Source of the DNA: Lewinella sp. W8 | GTDB lineage: Bacteria; Bacteroidota; Bacteroidia; Chitinophagales; Saprospiraceae | Length of the DNA: 64,000 nucleotides | NCBI RefSeq assembly: GCF_004375085.3 | Contig: NZ_SNAQ03000007.1 | Coordinates: 186,001-250,000, forward strand | Reading direction: 5' to 3' | Shown here: in pieces, positions 50,380 through 59,768 of the stretch | Layout: every line of letters starts with the position of its first letter | Numbering within the stretch: position 1 is the stretch's first letter | Made by a program: the position numbers and the translations under genes | Notes under the pieces: generated by a model | What the model saw: only the letters and a program-made list of their open reading frames with translations | What the model was told of the DNA's origin: nothing | The model's database searches: none

Positions 50380-50952
50380 ATGATGAAATCACTTCTCTTT
50401 TTCTCCACACTCCTCTTTGCCTTCACCACCGCTACGGTAAACGTTGATACGGAAGCCAGCCAGATCATCTGGAAGGGCTACAAGGTGACCGGCAGCCACG
50501 AAGGCACCATCAAAGTAGAGAACGGCGAACTCACCTTCGACGACGGCACGTTCACCGGAGGTTCCTTTGACATCGACATGAGCACCATTGCGGTAACGGA
50601 CCTGCAGGGCGGAATGGCCCAGAAGCTGGAAGGACACCTCAAAAGCCCCGATTTCTTCGGTGTTGAGAAGTACCCCACCGCTACCTTCAACATCACCAAA
50701 GTAGTAAGCCGCGGCACCCCCGGTGACTACCGCGTGACGGGTGACCTGACCATCAAGGAAACGACCAAAACCATCCGCTTCAACGCCAACGTGACGGAAG
50801 AAGGTGGTCTGTACGTAGCTACGGCCGATGTGACGATCGACCGTTCTGACTTCGACGTACGCTACGGCTCCGGTTCTTTCTTCGATAACCTGGGCGACAA
50901 GACCATCTACGACGAGTTTGAACTGGGCATCAAACTGGTGACCAAGAAATAA
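50380..50952 (+). CDS. YceI-family periplasmic protein
   Basis: A 190-residue protein with a short signal peptide. The YceI lipocalin-like barrel follows: ASQIIWKGYKVTGSHEGTIK, GSFDIDMSTIAVTD, LEGHLKSPDFFGVEKYPTAT and VTIDRSDFDVRYGSGSFFDN. YceI proteins bind polyisoprenoids such as octaprenyl compounds and respond to stress or high pH in E. coli. Length and motifs are complete. A strong terminator follows. Confidence 0.92.
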   Translation: MMKSLLFFSTLLFAFTTATVNVDTEASQIIWKGYKVTGSHEGTIKVENGELTFDDGTFTGGSFDIDMSTIAVTDLQGGMAQKLEGHLKSPDFFGVEKYPTATFNITKVVSRGTPGDYRVTGDLTIKETTKTIRFNANVTEEGGLYVATADVTIDRSDFDVRYGSGSFFDNLGDKTIYDEFELGIKLVTKK

Positions 50953-50979
50953 ATCTCAGGCAGTACCACTGCACTTTAT

Positions 50980-51014
50980 GCGGACAGTCATCCCCCATGG
51001 CTGTCCGCTTTTTT
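50980..51014 (+). terminator. Intrinsic terminator of the yceI-like gene
   Basis: GCGGACAG and CTGTCCGC pair across a 13-nt loop and are followed by TTTTTTG, 27 bp after the stop codon. Confidence 0.82.
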
Positions 51015-51093
51015 GTGCCCGGCACTTTGAGAGTGCACGGCACCGGCGCTTGCGCCCTCCTGATTCTTCCATTTGGGGCTTTTACTAGGCACG

Positions 51094-51132
51094 AAAAAAG
51101 CGCTGACGGAAACATTCCATCAGCGCTTTTCT
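51094..51132 (-). terminator. Intrinsic terminator of the alanine symporter gene
   Basis: On the minus strand AAAAGCGCTGATGG and its near-complement are followed by TTTTTTCG. One mismatch lies in the stem. It lies 27 bp after the stop codon. Confidence 0.8.
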
Positions 51133-51158
51133 AGCATCGTGAATCGACCGAAGAGCCA

Positions 51159-52694
51159 TTAATCGTGGCGAGCGATTTCTCCGCTCTTCACGCGGGCCAT
51201 GTAGTCTTTGAGGGCCCGACGAACGTTAGGCATCAAGAGGTAGAGGCCCAGTACGTTGGGAAAACACATGGCGAAGATCATGGCGTCTCCGAAGCCAAAT
51301 ACGGCACGGGCGGAGATGCCGGAGCCGATGATGACGAAGAGACAGAAAACGACCTTGTAGATGTTTTCGTTTCGCTTGGACTCACCGAACAGGTAGGTCC
51401 AGCACTTCAGGCCGTAGTACGACCAGCTGATCATAGTGGACAGGGCAAACAGGATTACGGCAACGGCCAGTACGGTGGGGAACCAGCTGATGACGGATTC
51501 GAATGCCGCGGAGGTTACCGCAATGTCGGCGATTTCGCCAGACTGCAGTCCGGTATTGGCCCACTCGGCACCGTTGCCACCGTAGCCGGTAATCACGATC
51601 ACCAGGGCGGTAATGGTACAAACGACTACCGTGTCGATGAAGGGCTCCAGCAGGGCGACGACGCCCTCACTGATGGGCTCGTCGGTTTTGGCGGCGGAGT
51701 GCGCGATGGAGGCGGATCCAACGCCCGCTTCGTTACTGAAGGCGGAGCGGCGGAAACCCTGGATCAGTACTCCGATGAAACCACCGTACATGGCCTCGGA
51801 GTTAAAGGCACCGGAGACAATTTCTCCGAATGCACCGGGGATGTCCGAGAAGTGGTAGCCGAGCACCACCAGGGCGCCGAGGATATAGATACCGACCATG
51901 AAGGGAACAACCTTGTCGGTCACCTTCACGATACTTTTGATCCCGCCCAGGATGATGATGCCGATGATTACGGCCATGACGGTGCCAAAAATCCAACCGC
52001 GTCCGGCCAGGAAACTGGCGTCTCCACCGGTTACGGCAATCAACTGACTGGTGGCCTGGTTGATCTGTACCATATTACCGCCACCGAAGGAACCTCCGAT
52101 ACAGAAAATGGCAAACATGACGGCCAGGATTTTACCCAGGGTACCCCAGCCTTTTTCTTTGAGACCCTTATCCAGGTAGTACATCGGACCACCGGATACA
52201 CTGCCGTCTTCGTTGACGTTGCGGTACATCAGACCCAGAGATACCTCCGTGAACTTTGAGGTCATCCCCAGGATGCCGGCCAGGATCATCCAGAAGGTAG
52301 CTCCTGGGCCACCGAGGCTCACGGCGGCGGCAACACCCGCAATGTTTCCTACGCCGACGGTGCCGGACAGGGCGGCGGTAAGGGCCTGGAAGTGGGAAAC
52401 CTCTCCGTCGTCGTTGGGGTCGTCATATTTACCCCTCACCACGTCAATGGCGTGCTTGAAGGCCGTAATGTTTACGAAGCCCATGTAGATCGTGAAAACG
52501 ATGGCACCGACAATCAGCCAGGGAAGGACAAAGGGAACGCCTTCGGCAACTTCGGCAAAAATGACGCTTTCGACGAAGGCGGTAATGGGCTCAAAAATCT
52601 CCTGGAGCATGGCATCAACGCCGCCAGATTCCTGGGCGGAGGCCATAAATGGGGCAAGTACAGACAGGAGAAAAAGAGAAAGCTTTTTCAACAT
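51159..52694 (-). CDS. Alanine:cation (Na+) symporter, AGCS family
   Basis: A 511-residue inner-membrane transporter with about 11 hydrophobic segments. Diagnostic AGCS stretches are present: FQALTAALSGTVGVGNIAGV (substrate/Na+ site region), GGPGATFWMILAGILGMTSK, SGGPMYYL and GFRRSAFSNEAGVGSASIAH. The family imports alanine or glycine with Na+ or H+. The N-terminus has a signal-like hydrophobic helix and an extra about 50 residues before TM1, common in marine Bacteroidota. Na+ coupling would fit a marine host. Confidence 0.94.
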   Translation of the reverse strand: MLKKLSLFLLSVLAPFMASAQESGGVDAMLQEIFEPITAFVESVIFAEVAEGVPFVLPWLIVGAIVFTIYMGFVNITAFKHAIDVVRGKYDDPNDDGEVSHFQALTAALSGTVGVGNIAGVAAAVSLGGPGATFWMILAGILGMTSKFTEVSLGLMYRNVNEDGSVSGGPMYYLDKGLKEKGWGTLGKILAVMFAIFCIGGSFGGGNMVQINQATSQLIAVTGGDASFLAGRGWIFGTVMAVIIGIIILGGIKSIVKVTDKVVPFMVGIYILGALVVLGYHFSDIPGAFGEIVSGAFNSEAMYGGFIGVLIQGFRRSAFSNEAGVGSASIAHSAAKTDEPISEGVVALLEPFIDTVVVCTITALVIVITGYGGNGAEWANTGLQSGEIADIAVTSAAFESVISWFPTVLAVAVILFALSTMISWSYYGLKCWTYLFGESKRNENIYKVVFCLFVIIGSGISARAVFGFGDAMIFAMCFPNVLGLYLLMPNVRRALKDYMARVKSGEIARHD

Positions 52695-52825
52695 AAGTGG
52701 GGAAATGTAGTTTTGCGAGGCGCGTAAGGTAGGAACTTTTCGGCCGCTGCGGAAGGTCTCCGTTTAATTCTGCGGCCGGCTGGCACCTAATTAAAGTCCG
52801 AATATACTACCTTTCCAACCCGATT

Positions 52826-53398
52826 ATGGCCGACCTCTCCTCCCGTACCGATCAAGAATTGTTTGCTGACCTTCGTCGGGGAGTGGAGGCTGCCCTGGAT
52901 GAACTTTTCCGCCGCCATTATGCTGGCCTTTGCCAGATAGCGATCCGCTTCGTGGGCGATGGAGGTGAGGCGGAGGATATAGTGCAGGAATTGTTTTTGT
53001 CCATTTGGGAGAAACGGGAAAAGCTGCCGGAAGATGTTGCCGGAGTGGGGGCCTACCTTCGGCGGGCGACGCGCAACCGTAGTCTCAACTTTCTCCGGGA
53101 TCGGAACCGAATTCCGGTGGATGACGGAGATCCGCCCGAGGCGCATTCGTCTCTCGGAAATCCCGGGGAGCAGATCGAAGCGGCCGAATTACGGCAACGA
53201 ATCGACCGGGCCATTGACCGATTGCCCGAACGGTGTCGCCTCATCTTTGTGATGAGCAGGATAGAAGAAATGAGCCACCGGGAGATTTCGGAAGCCCTGG
53301 ACATCAGCAACAAAACCGTAGAAAACCAAATGACCCGGGCCTACCGCTTCCTGCGGCAGTGGCTGGCGCTCTACCTCCTAATAAGCGGAATATCTTAG
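52826..53398 (+). CDS. ECF-type RNA polymerase sigma factor (FecI-like)
   Basis: A 190-residue sigma-70 ECF factor. Region 2 spans about 8-90: ALDELFRRHYAGLC, EDIVQELFLSIWEKRE and AYLRRATRNRSLNFLRD. Region 4 spans about 130-185 with LPERCRLIFVMSRIEEMSHR, EISEALDISNKTVENQMTRA and YRFLRQW. This is the Bacteroidota RpoE-29/FecI-like group that is controlled by FecR-type anti-sigma factors. The next gene is such a FecR. TACCTTTC 10 nt before the ATG may be its -7 box. Confidence 0.93.
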   Translation: MADLSSRTDQELFADLRRGVEAALDELFRRHYAGLCQIAIRFVGDGGEAEDIVQELFLSIWEKREKLPEDVAGVGAYLRRATRNRSLNFLRDRNRIPVDDGDPPEAHSSLGNPGEQIEAAELRQRIDRAIDRLPERCRLIFVMSRIEEMSHREISEALDISNKTVENQMTRAYRFLRQWLALYLLISGIS

Positions 53399-53473
53399 TG
53401 AGGAAACGGTCTGTGTGGTCATCTTCCGGACTAAACTCGGCAATTAGTTCAACAAGGTATTGGGGGGATGACT

Positions 53474-53481
53474 TACATTTG
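53474..53481 (+). promoter_or_regulatory. Possible -7 box TACATTTG before fecR
   Basis: An exact TAnnTTTG match 47 nt before the fecR ATG, in the 130-bp gap after the sigma gene. A -33 box is not clear. It may let fecR and the receptor be transcribed independently. Confidence 0.3.
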
Positions 53482-53528
53482 GTGTCACCAAGAGTGAAGA
53501 AATAAATTATCAGTCTCTACCGCGCTTT

Positions 53529-54374
53529 ATGAATCCAATTAGCGATCAGGACATTGATACCTTAGCTAAAGGCTACCGTTCGGACTTCCAACCGGACGTC
53601 GAATCAGGTCTTGCACGCCTCAAGGGGCGTACGCAAGCCCAGGCTCGTGTGCGGTCCATCCAGCGGCGGCGCTGGCTGGGCATTGCGGCCTCCTTGCTCG
53701 TCCTGGCTACGGTGGGTGCCTTCGGCTACGACCTGTTCTTTGCGGGAACCTCAATCGTTAATGAAGGAGAGGCCCCCATGCATTTTGAATTAGCGGACGG
53801 TACTGATGTCTGGCTCCAACAAGACTCTGAAATCCGTTACGATCGGACCTTCAACGATGTCGACCGAAAAGTGGAACTGAACGGACAGGCTTACTTTGAG
53901 GTGCAGTCCGATAAGACGCGCCCCTTCCTCGTACAGAGTGGAAACGCCGAATTGCGGGTTACGGGCACCACCTTCAATCTGCGGGTTGAACGCGGAGAAA
54001 TGGAAGTAGAAGTTTCGGAGGGTTCCGTCATGCTCACCGGCAAGAACAACGGCGTTGCCGTAACCCAGCAGGAATGTGGTATGGTAATGCCCGACGGAGC
54101 CGTAATGCACATGAAATCTCCGGCGCTGAACCGCCACGCCTGGCGGACGGGTACCTTTACCTTCGATAATACCCCACTGCGGGAGGTTTTAAAGAGCATC
54201 GAAAACAATTTCCGGGTAGAAGTAGTCCTTGAAGGCAACGAAGACTTTCCCGTTAAGGGGACTTTCCGGGCGGAGAATGCGGAAGACGCGCTTACGGCGA
54301 TTGCCAAACTTGGCGGTGGAAAACTTGCCCTTCCCACCAACGAATCTCCGGCTTATCGCCTCTATAATATGTAG
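53529..54374 (+). CDS. FecR-family anti-sigma factor with DUF4974
   Basis: A 281-residue inner-membrane protein. The cytoplasmic N-terminal ~45 residues would hold the sigma factor, one transmembrane helix runs about 49-71 (WLGIAASLLVLATVGAFGYD), and the periplasmic FecR domain covers about 85-190 with LADGTDVWLQQDSEIRYD and RPFLVQSGNAELRVTGT. DUF4974 occupies about 205-275 (FTFDNTPLREVLKSIENNF). It relays the receptor state to the ECF sigma factor encoded upstream. It lies 27 bp before the TonB receptor gene. Confidence 0.93.
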   Translation: MNPISDQDIDTLAKGYRSDFQPDVESGLARLKGRTQAQARVRSIQRRRWLGIAASLLVLATVGAFGYDLFFAGTSIVNEGEAPMHFELADGTDVWLQQDSEIRYDRTFNDVDRKVELNGQAYFEVQSDKTRPFLVQSGNAELRVTGTTFNLRVERGEMEVEVSEGSVMLTGKNNGVAVTQQECGMVMPDGAVMHMKSPALNRHAWRTGTFTFDNTPLREVLKSIENNFRVEVVLEGNEDFPVKGTFRAENAEDALTAIAKLGGGKLALPTNESPAYRLYNM

Positions 54375-54401
54375 GCAATCATTCGGAGCTAAATCATTTT
54401 T

Positions 54402-57101
54402 ATGTCCAGGACAGGTACCCTGCTGCTGTTTTTGCTGCTTTGGGCGACTGCCCTGTTCGCCCAGGACAACCCGAGCGATGCCCGGTATCCGTTGCCCCGC
54501 AGGGTAATGCCCCTGGAGAAGGCCCTGATGAAACTGACCGAGGCCGGAGCCGAAATTGTTTATCGGCCGGATCAAATACCGGATTTGGCCTTGCGGGTTC
54601 CGGGAGGGAGAAGAACCATCGAAGGCTGGCTGGGCTTTCTACTTCGCGATACGGAACTAAAATACGAACAGCTTTCCACCGGGTTCCTGGTGTTGCCAGA
54701 CCCGGACCTGCTTTCCCGGGAATTTTCCGTTTACGGGGTCGTCACTGACGCCACCAGCGGGGAAAGATTGATTGGTGCGGCCCTGCGGCAGCCCGATACC
54801 GAAACGGGAGCGCTGGCGAATGAATACGGATTTTATACGCTGGGCATCCGGGGTGGCCGTCGGATACTCCGGGCTTCCTACATTGGGTATACTACCCAGG
54901 AAATCGACCTCGTTTTGCGGTCCGATACGCTGATCAACATTGCCCTGCGACCCGATAGTGAACTGCCCCCGATCATCGTTACGGCGGTATCCGATACGGC
55001 CCAGTCCCTGTTTTTGACGGAATCAGGTATTCGTATCGGCCGCAAGGAGGTGAGCCTCCTCGGCGGTCCCGGAGGGGAGGCCGATCCGCTGCGGATGGCC
55101 AGACTGCTTCCGGGAGTTACTTCCGGAGCTGATGGGGTAGGGGGGCTCTTCATCCGGGGGGGTGAAGCGGGCCATAATCTCGTACTGCTGGACGGCGTCC
55201 CCGTGTATAACCTCAGTCACGCGGCCGGCTTGTTCAGTATTTTCAGCAATGAAGCCATCCGGAGGATTGATCTGTACAAGGACGCCATTCCCGCCCGCTT
55301 TGGAGGACGGATTGGTGGGGTCCTGGACGTTCATACCCGCGACGGAAACCTCTATGAACCGGAAATCAACGTCGGGAGTAGTTTACTGGCGGCAAAGTTT
55401 TCGGGGGAGGGGCCGATTGAAGAGGGAAAAAGCTCCTTTTTGATTACCGGGCGGTATTTCTGGGCCAGAGAACTACTCCGGAGATTTAGCCGGGTCTATA
55501 AAGAAAACAACGGTCGGGATGGGGAAACGGACTATCAGGTTTATGACGTCAACTTCAAGCTCAACCAGCAGATCAACGACCGCAGTAGAATCTATTTCAG
55601 CTTCTACAAGGGACTGGATGACTACACTAACCTGACCGACCAAACGGACACGGTCACCGTGCTCAATGACCTCGGTGCGGTCTTCCGGTACGGAAACCCC
55701 CAGCATCGTTCGGAAGACGTAAGCTGGGGAAATACGGTTGCTGCGCTGCGGTACAACTACGTTTTCAATGACCGGCTGTTCGGCAATTTCCGATTATCCT
55801 ACAGCGATTTACGGGTGCGGGCGACGTTTGAGACATCCGACAGTCTGAATGAGGTGCGTAGTGAGGCCAAAAGTGGAGAAATTTTTAGTGGCCGCTATGC
55901 TTCAGACATTAAGCAGATCGGGTTAGCTTTCGACGGACAGTATGGTCGATCGGGCGGGGCCCAACTCCGGTTCGGGGTATCGCTGGACGCTCACCGGTTT
56001 TTGCCCCGGTTGAACTCGGGGGCGATTCCGCTTTCCCGTCACGAAGAGGTAGAGAGCTTCGGGTCGAATTCGGGAATGCACCGGCCCGTACAGCTGGCGA
56101 CCTATGCTTCCTATCGAGGGGAATACAAAAGCATTGCTTACCGCTTTGGCCTGCGGGCCCAGGTCTGGCGTAATCGGCGGAATTATTATCATCTGATGCC
56201 CCGTTTACTGGTCGCCGGAAAGTTAAATGCAAAAACCAACTGGCGTATTTCCTATGACCAAACGGTACAGCCCATCCACCTTATTTCCAGTACCATTATC
56301 AGCCTGCCCTCCGACCTTTGGATTCCCTCAACGAGCCTGATTGTCCCGGCCACTTCGGAGCAATTTAGTGTTCAACTTACGCGGCGCCTTTCGCCCGGAC
56401 TTCAACTGGAACTCGGAGCATACCATCGGGATATGAAGGGGTTGGTGGACTTCGATGAGGGGGGAGCGGCCAACGGAAGTTGGGAGGAAAACGTCAGCGT
56501 CGGTGATGGTTTTGCCAACGGGATTGAGCTTACGCTTAGACGGAGCACGGGCAAAATCCGTGGCTGGTTCAATTACACGCTCGCACAAAGCCGACGCGAG
56601 TTTGAAGACCTTCAGATTAACCTGGGGCGTCCCTTTCCGTTCCGTTATGATCGGCGCCACAGCTTTAATGCCATCATGATGTGGCAGTTGAGTCCACGGA
56701 CAACGGCTACGGTCAGTTGGCGTTTCGGTACCGGAGCGGCCTTCAGCCTCAGCACCCAGTCGGTCCTGCTGCCTAATCCGGCCGAAGAAGATCTTTCAGA
56801 AATTCCCATCGATGTATTCCGGGAACGGAATGGCTTCCGACTTCCGGCTAATCATCGTCTTGACGTTAACGTTCAGACGGTGATCGCTAATGATACCAAA
56901 AAGGGAATGGTACACACCCTGAACTTTGGCGTCTATAATCTCTACAATCGTAAGAACCCCATCTATTACGACATCAGGACCCAGTACTATTCCCGCGATG
57001 GGACAATTCTTCCTAACCGTAATTTTGTCCAGGTATACATCGCCCCGATGTTGCCCACTTTTTCCTACCAGTTGAAATTTAATCCTAAAACTAGGAAATA
57101 A
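54402..57101 (+). CDS. TonB-dependent receptor with N-terminal STN signalling domain
   Basis: An 899-residue outer-membrane receptor. The signal peptide ends at TALFAQ. Residues about 30-100 are an STN (secretin/TonB short N-terminal) domain, which in FecA-type systems contacts FecR. A carboxypeptidase-regulatory-like domain follows at about 108-185 (YGVVTDATSGERLIGAALRQ), then the plug (about 215-320) with ARLLPGVTSGADGVGGLFIR, GGEAGHNLVLLDGVPVYN and FGGRIGGVLDVHTRDGN, and a C-terminal barrel. It is not SusC-like in length. The ligand is unknown. Confidence 0.93.
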   Translation: MSRTGTLLLFLLLWATALFAQDNPSDARYPLPRRVMPLEKALMKLTEAGAEIVYRPDQIPDLALRVPGGRRTIEGWLGFLLRDTELKYEQLSTGFLVLPDPDLLSREFSVYGVVTDATSGERLIGAALRQPDTETGALANEYGFYTLGIRGGRRILRASYIGYTTQEIDLVLRSDTLINIALRPDSELPPIIVTAVSDTAQSLFLTESGIRIGRKEVSLLGGPGGEADPLRMARLLPGVTSGADGVGGLFIRGGEAGHNLVLLDGVPVYNLSHAAGLFSIFSNEAIRRIDLYKDAIPARFGGRIGGVLDVHTRDGNLYEPEINVGSSLLAAKFSGEGPIEEGKSSFLITGRYFWARELLRRFSRVYKENNGRDGETDYQVYDVNFKLNQQINDRSRIYFSFYKGLDDYTNLTDQTDTVTVLNDLGAVFRYGNPQHRSEDVSWGNTVAALRYNYVFNDRLFGNFRLSYSDLRVRATFETSDSLNEVRSEAKSGEIFSGRYASDIKQIGLAFDGQYGRSGGAQLRFGVSLDAHRFLPRLNSGAIPLSRHEEVESFGSNSGMHRPVQLATYASYRGEYKSIAYRFGLRAQVWRNRRNYYHLMPRLLVAGKLNAKTNWRISYDQTVQPIHLISSTIISLPSDLWIPSTSLIVPATSEQFSVQLTRRLSPGLQLELGAYHRDMKGLVDFDEGGAANGSWEENVSVGDGFANGIELTLRRSTGKIRGWFNYTLAQSRREFEDLQINLGRPFPFRYDRRHSFNAIMMWQLSPRTTATVSWRFGTGAAFSLSTQSVLLPNPAEEDLSEIPIDVFRERNGFRLPANHRLDVNVQTVIANDTKKGMVHTLNFGVYNLYNRKNPIYYDIRTQYYSRDGTILPNRNFVQVYIAPMLPTFSYQLKFNPKTRK

Positions 57102-57267
57102 CGAGACCGGGTATTTTGCCACGACGGTCTGACCGTTTGGTTAATCGAGTCGACATCAGTAGAGCGTTGACCGTGGCTGTGAAGGAGGGAGAAGCTTGTA
57201 AACCAATGGTTTACCCCCTTACGGAACCAGTGTTAATTAATTGTCTGGTCAGTCATAAAAAATCACT

Positions 57268-57299
57268 TTTGGTATATCCACGTCAATAACCTATTTTTG
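57268..57299 (+). promoter_or_regulatory. Promoter of the DUF4249 gene
   Basis: TTTG (57268-57271), a 20-nt spacer and TATTTTTG (57292-57299), both exact matches to the Bacteroidota consensus. The ATG follows 7 nt later, implying a nearly leaderless message, separate from the receptor transcript. Confidence 0.7.
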
Positions 57300-57306
57300 A
57301 TCAGTG

Positions 57307-58245
57307 ATGGGATTCCAGACTCGTTTATTGCCTTTCCGGCTTTTTTGCCTCTGTGGCCTTATGGGGCTACTGGTCGCTGCTTGTGAAGAGCCGGTGGATT
57401 TAGGTATTGAGATCGAAGAGCCCCAGTTGGTAATTTCCTCGAATTTTTTCCCCCAGGAACGCGTCAAGGTGCGCGTTACGGCCACGCAGTCGATTTTGAC
57501 CGGAGGGGTAACCACCATTGATATTCGCAACGCGGAGGTTTCGCTATTTGAGGGGCATACCATGGCCGAAAAGCTCATGTACGTAGCCGGGGATGACAAT
57601 AACCCGGGAACTTATCAGACAATGGAGTTCCGCCCCGTCGTTGGCAAAGACTACACGCTGCACGTAGCGGCTCCCGGTTTCGTACCCGTTAATGCCCAGA
57701 GTTCCATCCCGGATCCCGTACCCATCAAGAATCTTTCCGTCCGGCACCTCACCTCCAATTCGGTGGATGGACAAACCATCTACGATTATAAACTTCTCGT
57801 AGATTATGAGGATCCTCCCGGTGAAGAGAATTATTACGATCTGAGGATTACGCAGCTCGTTACGCCCTACGTGATCGCCTACAATGGGGATACCATCAAG
57901 ATGCAACCCCAAACCGTTCCCATCAAGTATCTGGTGGACCCCAACCCCGACGATTTCAACGTAAGCCGGAGCATCCTTTTTCAGGATAAACCTGATCCGG
58001 CGGGGGTAGAATTGAGTCTGCAGAGTGTAATCGACCCTGCCCAGGTAATTCTGGGTGATCTGGTAGCGGAGTTACGAACCGTATCCATCGATTACTACGA
58101 ATTCCAACGCAGCCTGGCCCGAAACCAGCAAGTCCCCACCGGCGGGATCAATGAGCCCACCCTGATCTACAACAATGTACGCAGCGGAGTTGGCATTTTT
58201 GCGGGCTACAACAGCGTCAGCGAAAGCGTGAGTTTACCACGATAG
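57307..58245 (+). CDS. DUF4249 lipoprotein
   Basis: A 312-residue lipoprotein (lipobox MGLLVAAC, then EEPVDL). DUF4249 features include EPQLVISSNFFPQERVKVRV, a beta-rich N-terminal half with NAEVSLFEG, VVGKDYTLHVAAPGF and later DPPGEENYYDLRI. DUF4249 proteins are usually encoded right after a TonB receptor carrying a carboxypeptidase-regulatory domain, as here, and are assumed to work with it at the outer membrane in substrate capture. The start is the ATG at 57307; a GTG lies immediately before. It has its own promoter. Confidence 0.88.
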   Translation: MGFQTRLLPFRLFCLCGLMGLLVAACEEPVDLGIEIEEPQLVISSNFFPQERVKVRVTATQSILTGGVTTIDIRNAEVSLFEGHTMAEKLMYVAGDDNNPGTYQTMEFRPVVGKDYTLHVAAPGFVPVNAQSSIPDPVPIKNLSVRHLTSNSVDGQTIYDYKLLVDYEDPPGEENYYDLRITQLVTPYVIAYNGDTIKMQPQTVPIKYLVDPNPDDFNVSRSILFQDKPDPAGVELSLQSVIDPAQVILGDLVAELRTVSIDYYEFQRSLARNQQVPTGGINEPTLIYNNVRSGVGIFAGYNSVSESVSLPR

Positions 58246-58974
58246 TTGTTTCTCTTCGCCCCTCCATCTTTCTTCACTTTCGAATCGGAACGATTTTACT
58301 CTTGGCCCAACCCGGTTGGGCTGACCCTTTTAATGGTGGGGCTGCTGGTGGTTTCACCAGAAGTGAAATCCCAGACGGCGATAATCCAGGATAAAGATGG
58401 TTGGACAAACCTTCGGAAGGCTCCGCACGGCAAGGCCGAAATAATTGGACAAGTCCCGGATAATGTGGCCTTCTGGTACGATGTAGATGATTATAGCGCA
58501 GGGGAAACCTGGATAAGCGTTTCGGTAAATGAGCAAATGTTGGGAGATACAGCCGCGGGTGAGGCTTTTATCCACCGCTCAAGGGTGCTTGATCTTCAGG
58601 ACGCAGTCCCCTACACGGGGACGTCTTTTCAATTCCAATATGTACTCACCGAATTTAATCCGACGGGGAGGGAATTAACTTATCATCAAGACAGTATCCT
58701 CGTGGCCATTGACCAACAACGACCGTGGGGAACCGACGGTAATTTGCCTAAGGTGGCTGTTCGGGGGATAGAAGTCAGGATAAATGAAATGGAAATACCA
58801 ATACCCTCATTGTGGTACGAGGACCTGTTCGAATGCTCCAATACTTACGAAGTGGTGAAAGTTGGCTCCACCTACTTTGTCCATCAGTGGAACAGTGACG
58901 GCGCCGGCGGGTATCAGGTCGTTTGGGTCATTGATGAGACCGGCGTTCGCCAAAGGTTGGTAAAGGGGATTTGA
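58246..58974 (+). CDS. Exported hypothetical protein with SH3-like domain
   Basis: A 242-residue frame beginning with a TTG that directly follows the DUF4249 stop codon. The first ATG, at 58333, would leave only a very short export signal, so the start is uncertain. A hydrophobic stretch LTLLMVGLLVV precedes a likely cleavage near VKSQ. Residues about 45-115 look like a bacterial SH3 domain: DGWTNLRKAPHGKAEIIGQV, then VSVNEQMLGDTAAGEAFIHR. The rest (about 120-242) is unassigned beta-rich sequence. Its position suggests an accessory of the receptor locus or an unrelated downstream gene. Confidence 0.6.
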   Translation: MFLFAPPSFFTFESERFYSWPNPVGLTLLMVGLLVVSPEVKSQTAIIQDKDGWTNLRKAPHGKAEIIGQVPDNVAFWYDVDDYSAGETWISVSVNEQMLGDTAAGEAFIHRSRVLDLQDAVPYTGTSFQFQYVLTEFNPTGRELTYHQDSILVAIDQQRPWGTDGNLPKVAVRGIEVRINEMEIPIPSLWYEDLFECSNTYEVVKVGSTYFVHQWNSDGAGGYQVVWVIDETGVRQRLVKGI

Positions 58975-59011
58975 GCCCCACCACGAAAATGTCCGTAAAA
59001 GCCGGGGAGCT

Positions 59012-59398
59012 TTACTCCACCGCGGCGATACAGCTGATTTCCACGTTAACGTATTTCGGAAGGTTAGCGACTTCCACCAGGGCACGGGCGGGCGCCGTTT
59101 CGGGATTAAAGTAGCGGCTGTAGACGCCGTTGATCCGCCCGAAATTTTCCATATCGGAAACAAAAACGCTGCACTTCAATACCTGATCGAAGCTGGTGCC
59201 GGCGGCCTTGAGGATGGCCCCCAGGTTTTCCATTACCTGTTCGGTTTCCGTTTCGATGTCGGTGGTGATCAGTTCTCCGGTGGCGGGCTTAATGGCAATC
59301 TGGCCACTAACGTAGAGGACACCGCCATAAACGACCGCCTGGTTATAAGCGCCGACCGGGGCGGGGGCGTCGTCGGTCTGAATGATCTTTTTGGACAT
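59012..59398 (-). CDS. RidA family enamine/imine deaminase
   Basis: A 128-residue protein from the ATG at 59398. PAPVGAYNQAVVYGGVLYVS and GQIAIKPATGEL open the family fold. TEQVMENLGAILKAAGTSFDQVLK, then NFGRINGVYSRYF and APARALVEVANLP, the last with the catalytic arginine, complete the RidA signature. RidA hydrolyses reactive enamines and imines made by PLP enzymes. The protein is full length. Confidence 0.92.
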   Translation of the reverse strand: MSKKIIQTDDAPAPVGAYNQAVVYGGVLYVSGQIAIKPATGELITTDIETETEQVMENLGAILKAAGTSFDQVLKCSVFVSDMENFGRINGVYSRYFNPETAPARALVEVANLPKYVNVEISCIAAVE

Positions 59399-59440
59399 GG
59401 ATGGAGAGTTGTTTTGCGGTAAGATAGCATGGAAACACGA

Positions 59441-59470
59441 ATAGCCCACCGGTATTCACCGATGGGCTAT
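59441..59470 (-). terminator. Hairpin downstream of rpmF
   Basis: ATAGCCCA plus CCGGT pair with ACCGATGGGCTAT across ATTC, with one mismatch. It lies 23 bp past the rpmF stop. The minus strand continues TCGTGTTTCC, so the T-tract is weak. Confidence 0.5.
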
Positions 59471-59492
59471 CAAATAGTCTTAACGAGACGAT

Positions 59493-59714
59493 TTAAGCGT
59501 CGCCTTCTGACATATCTTCTTCGACCGCTTCGGGAGCCTTCACGATCATGTTTCCGTTGTAGAACATATTACCTTCCGCGTCAAAGTAGGCACGGTGGGG
59601 CAGGTGCTGCTCACCGGTGGTTTGACATACGGTCAGGGTAGGCGCAGTGGCCTTGTAGTGGGTACGACGCTTACGCTTGCGTTGCTTGGAGATCCGGCTC
59701 TTAGGATGTGCCAT
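59493..59714 (-). CDS. rpmF: 50S ribosomal protein L32
   Basis: A 73-residue protein. MAHPKSRISKQRKRKRRTHY is the canonical L32 start, and QHLPHRAYFDAEGNMFYNGN and MIVK follow. Only one cysteine is present, so it is the zinc-independent form. The C-terminus has an acidic extension (PEAVEEDMSEGDA), common in Bacteroidota. It lies 54 bp downstream of the yceD gene, the usual gene pair. Confidence 0.96.
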   Translation of the reverse strand: MAHPKSRISKQRKRKRRTHYKATAPTLTVCQTTGEQHLPHRAYFDAEGNMFYNGNMIVKAPEAVEEDMSEGDA

Positions 59715-59768
59715 GGCCTATTAAATTTTCGAGTTATATTCTTTGTTACTGACCGGGGTCAGGTTGAT

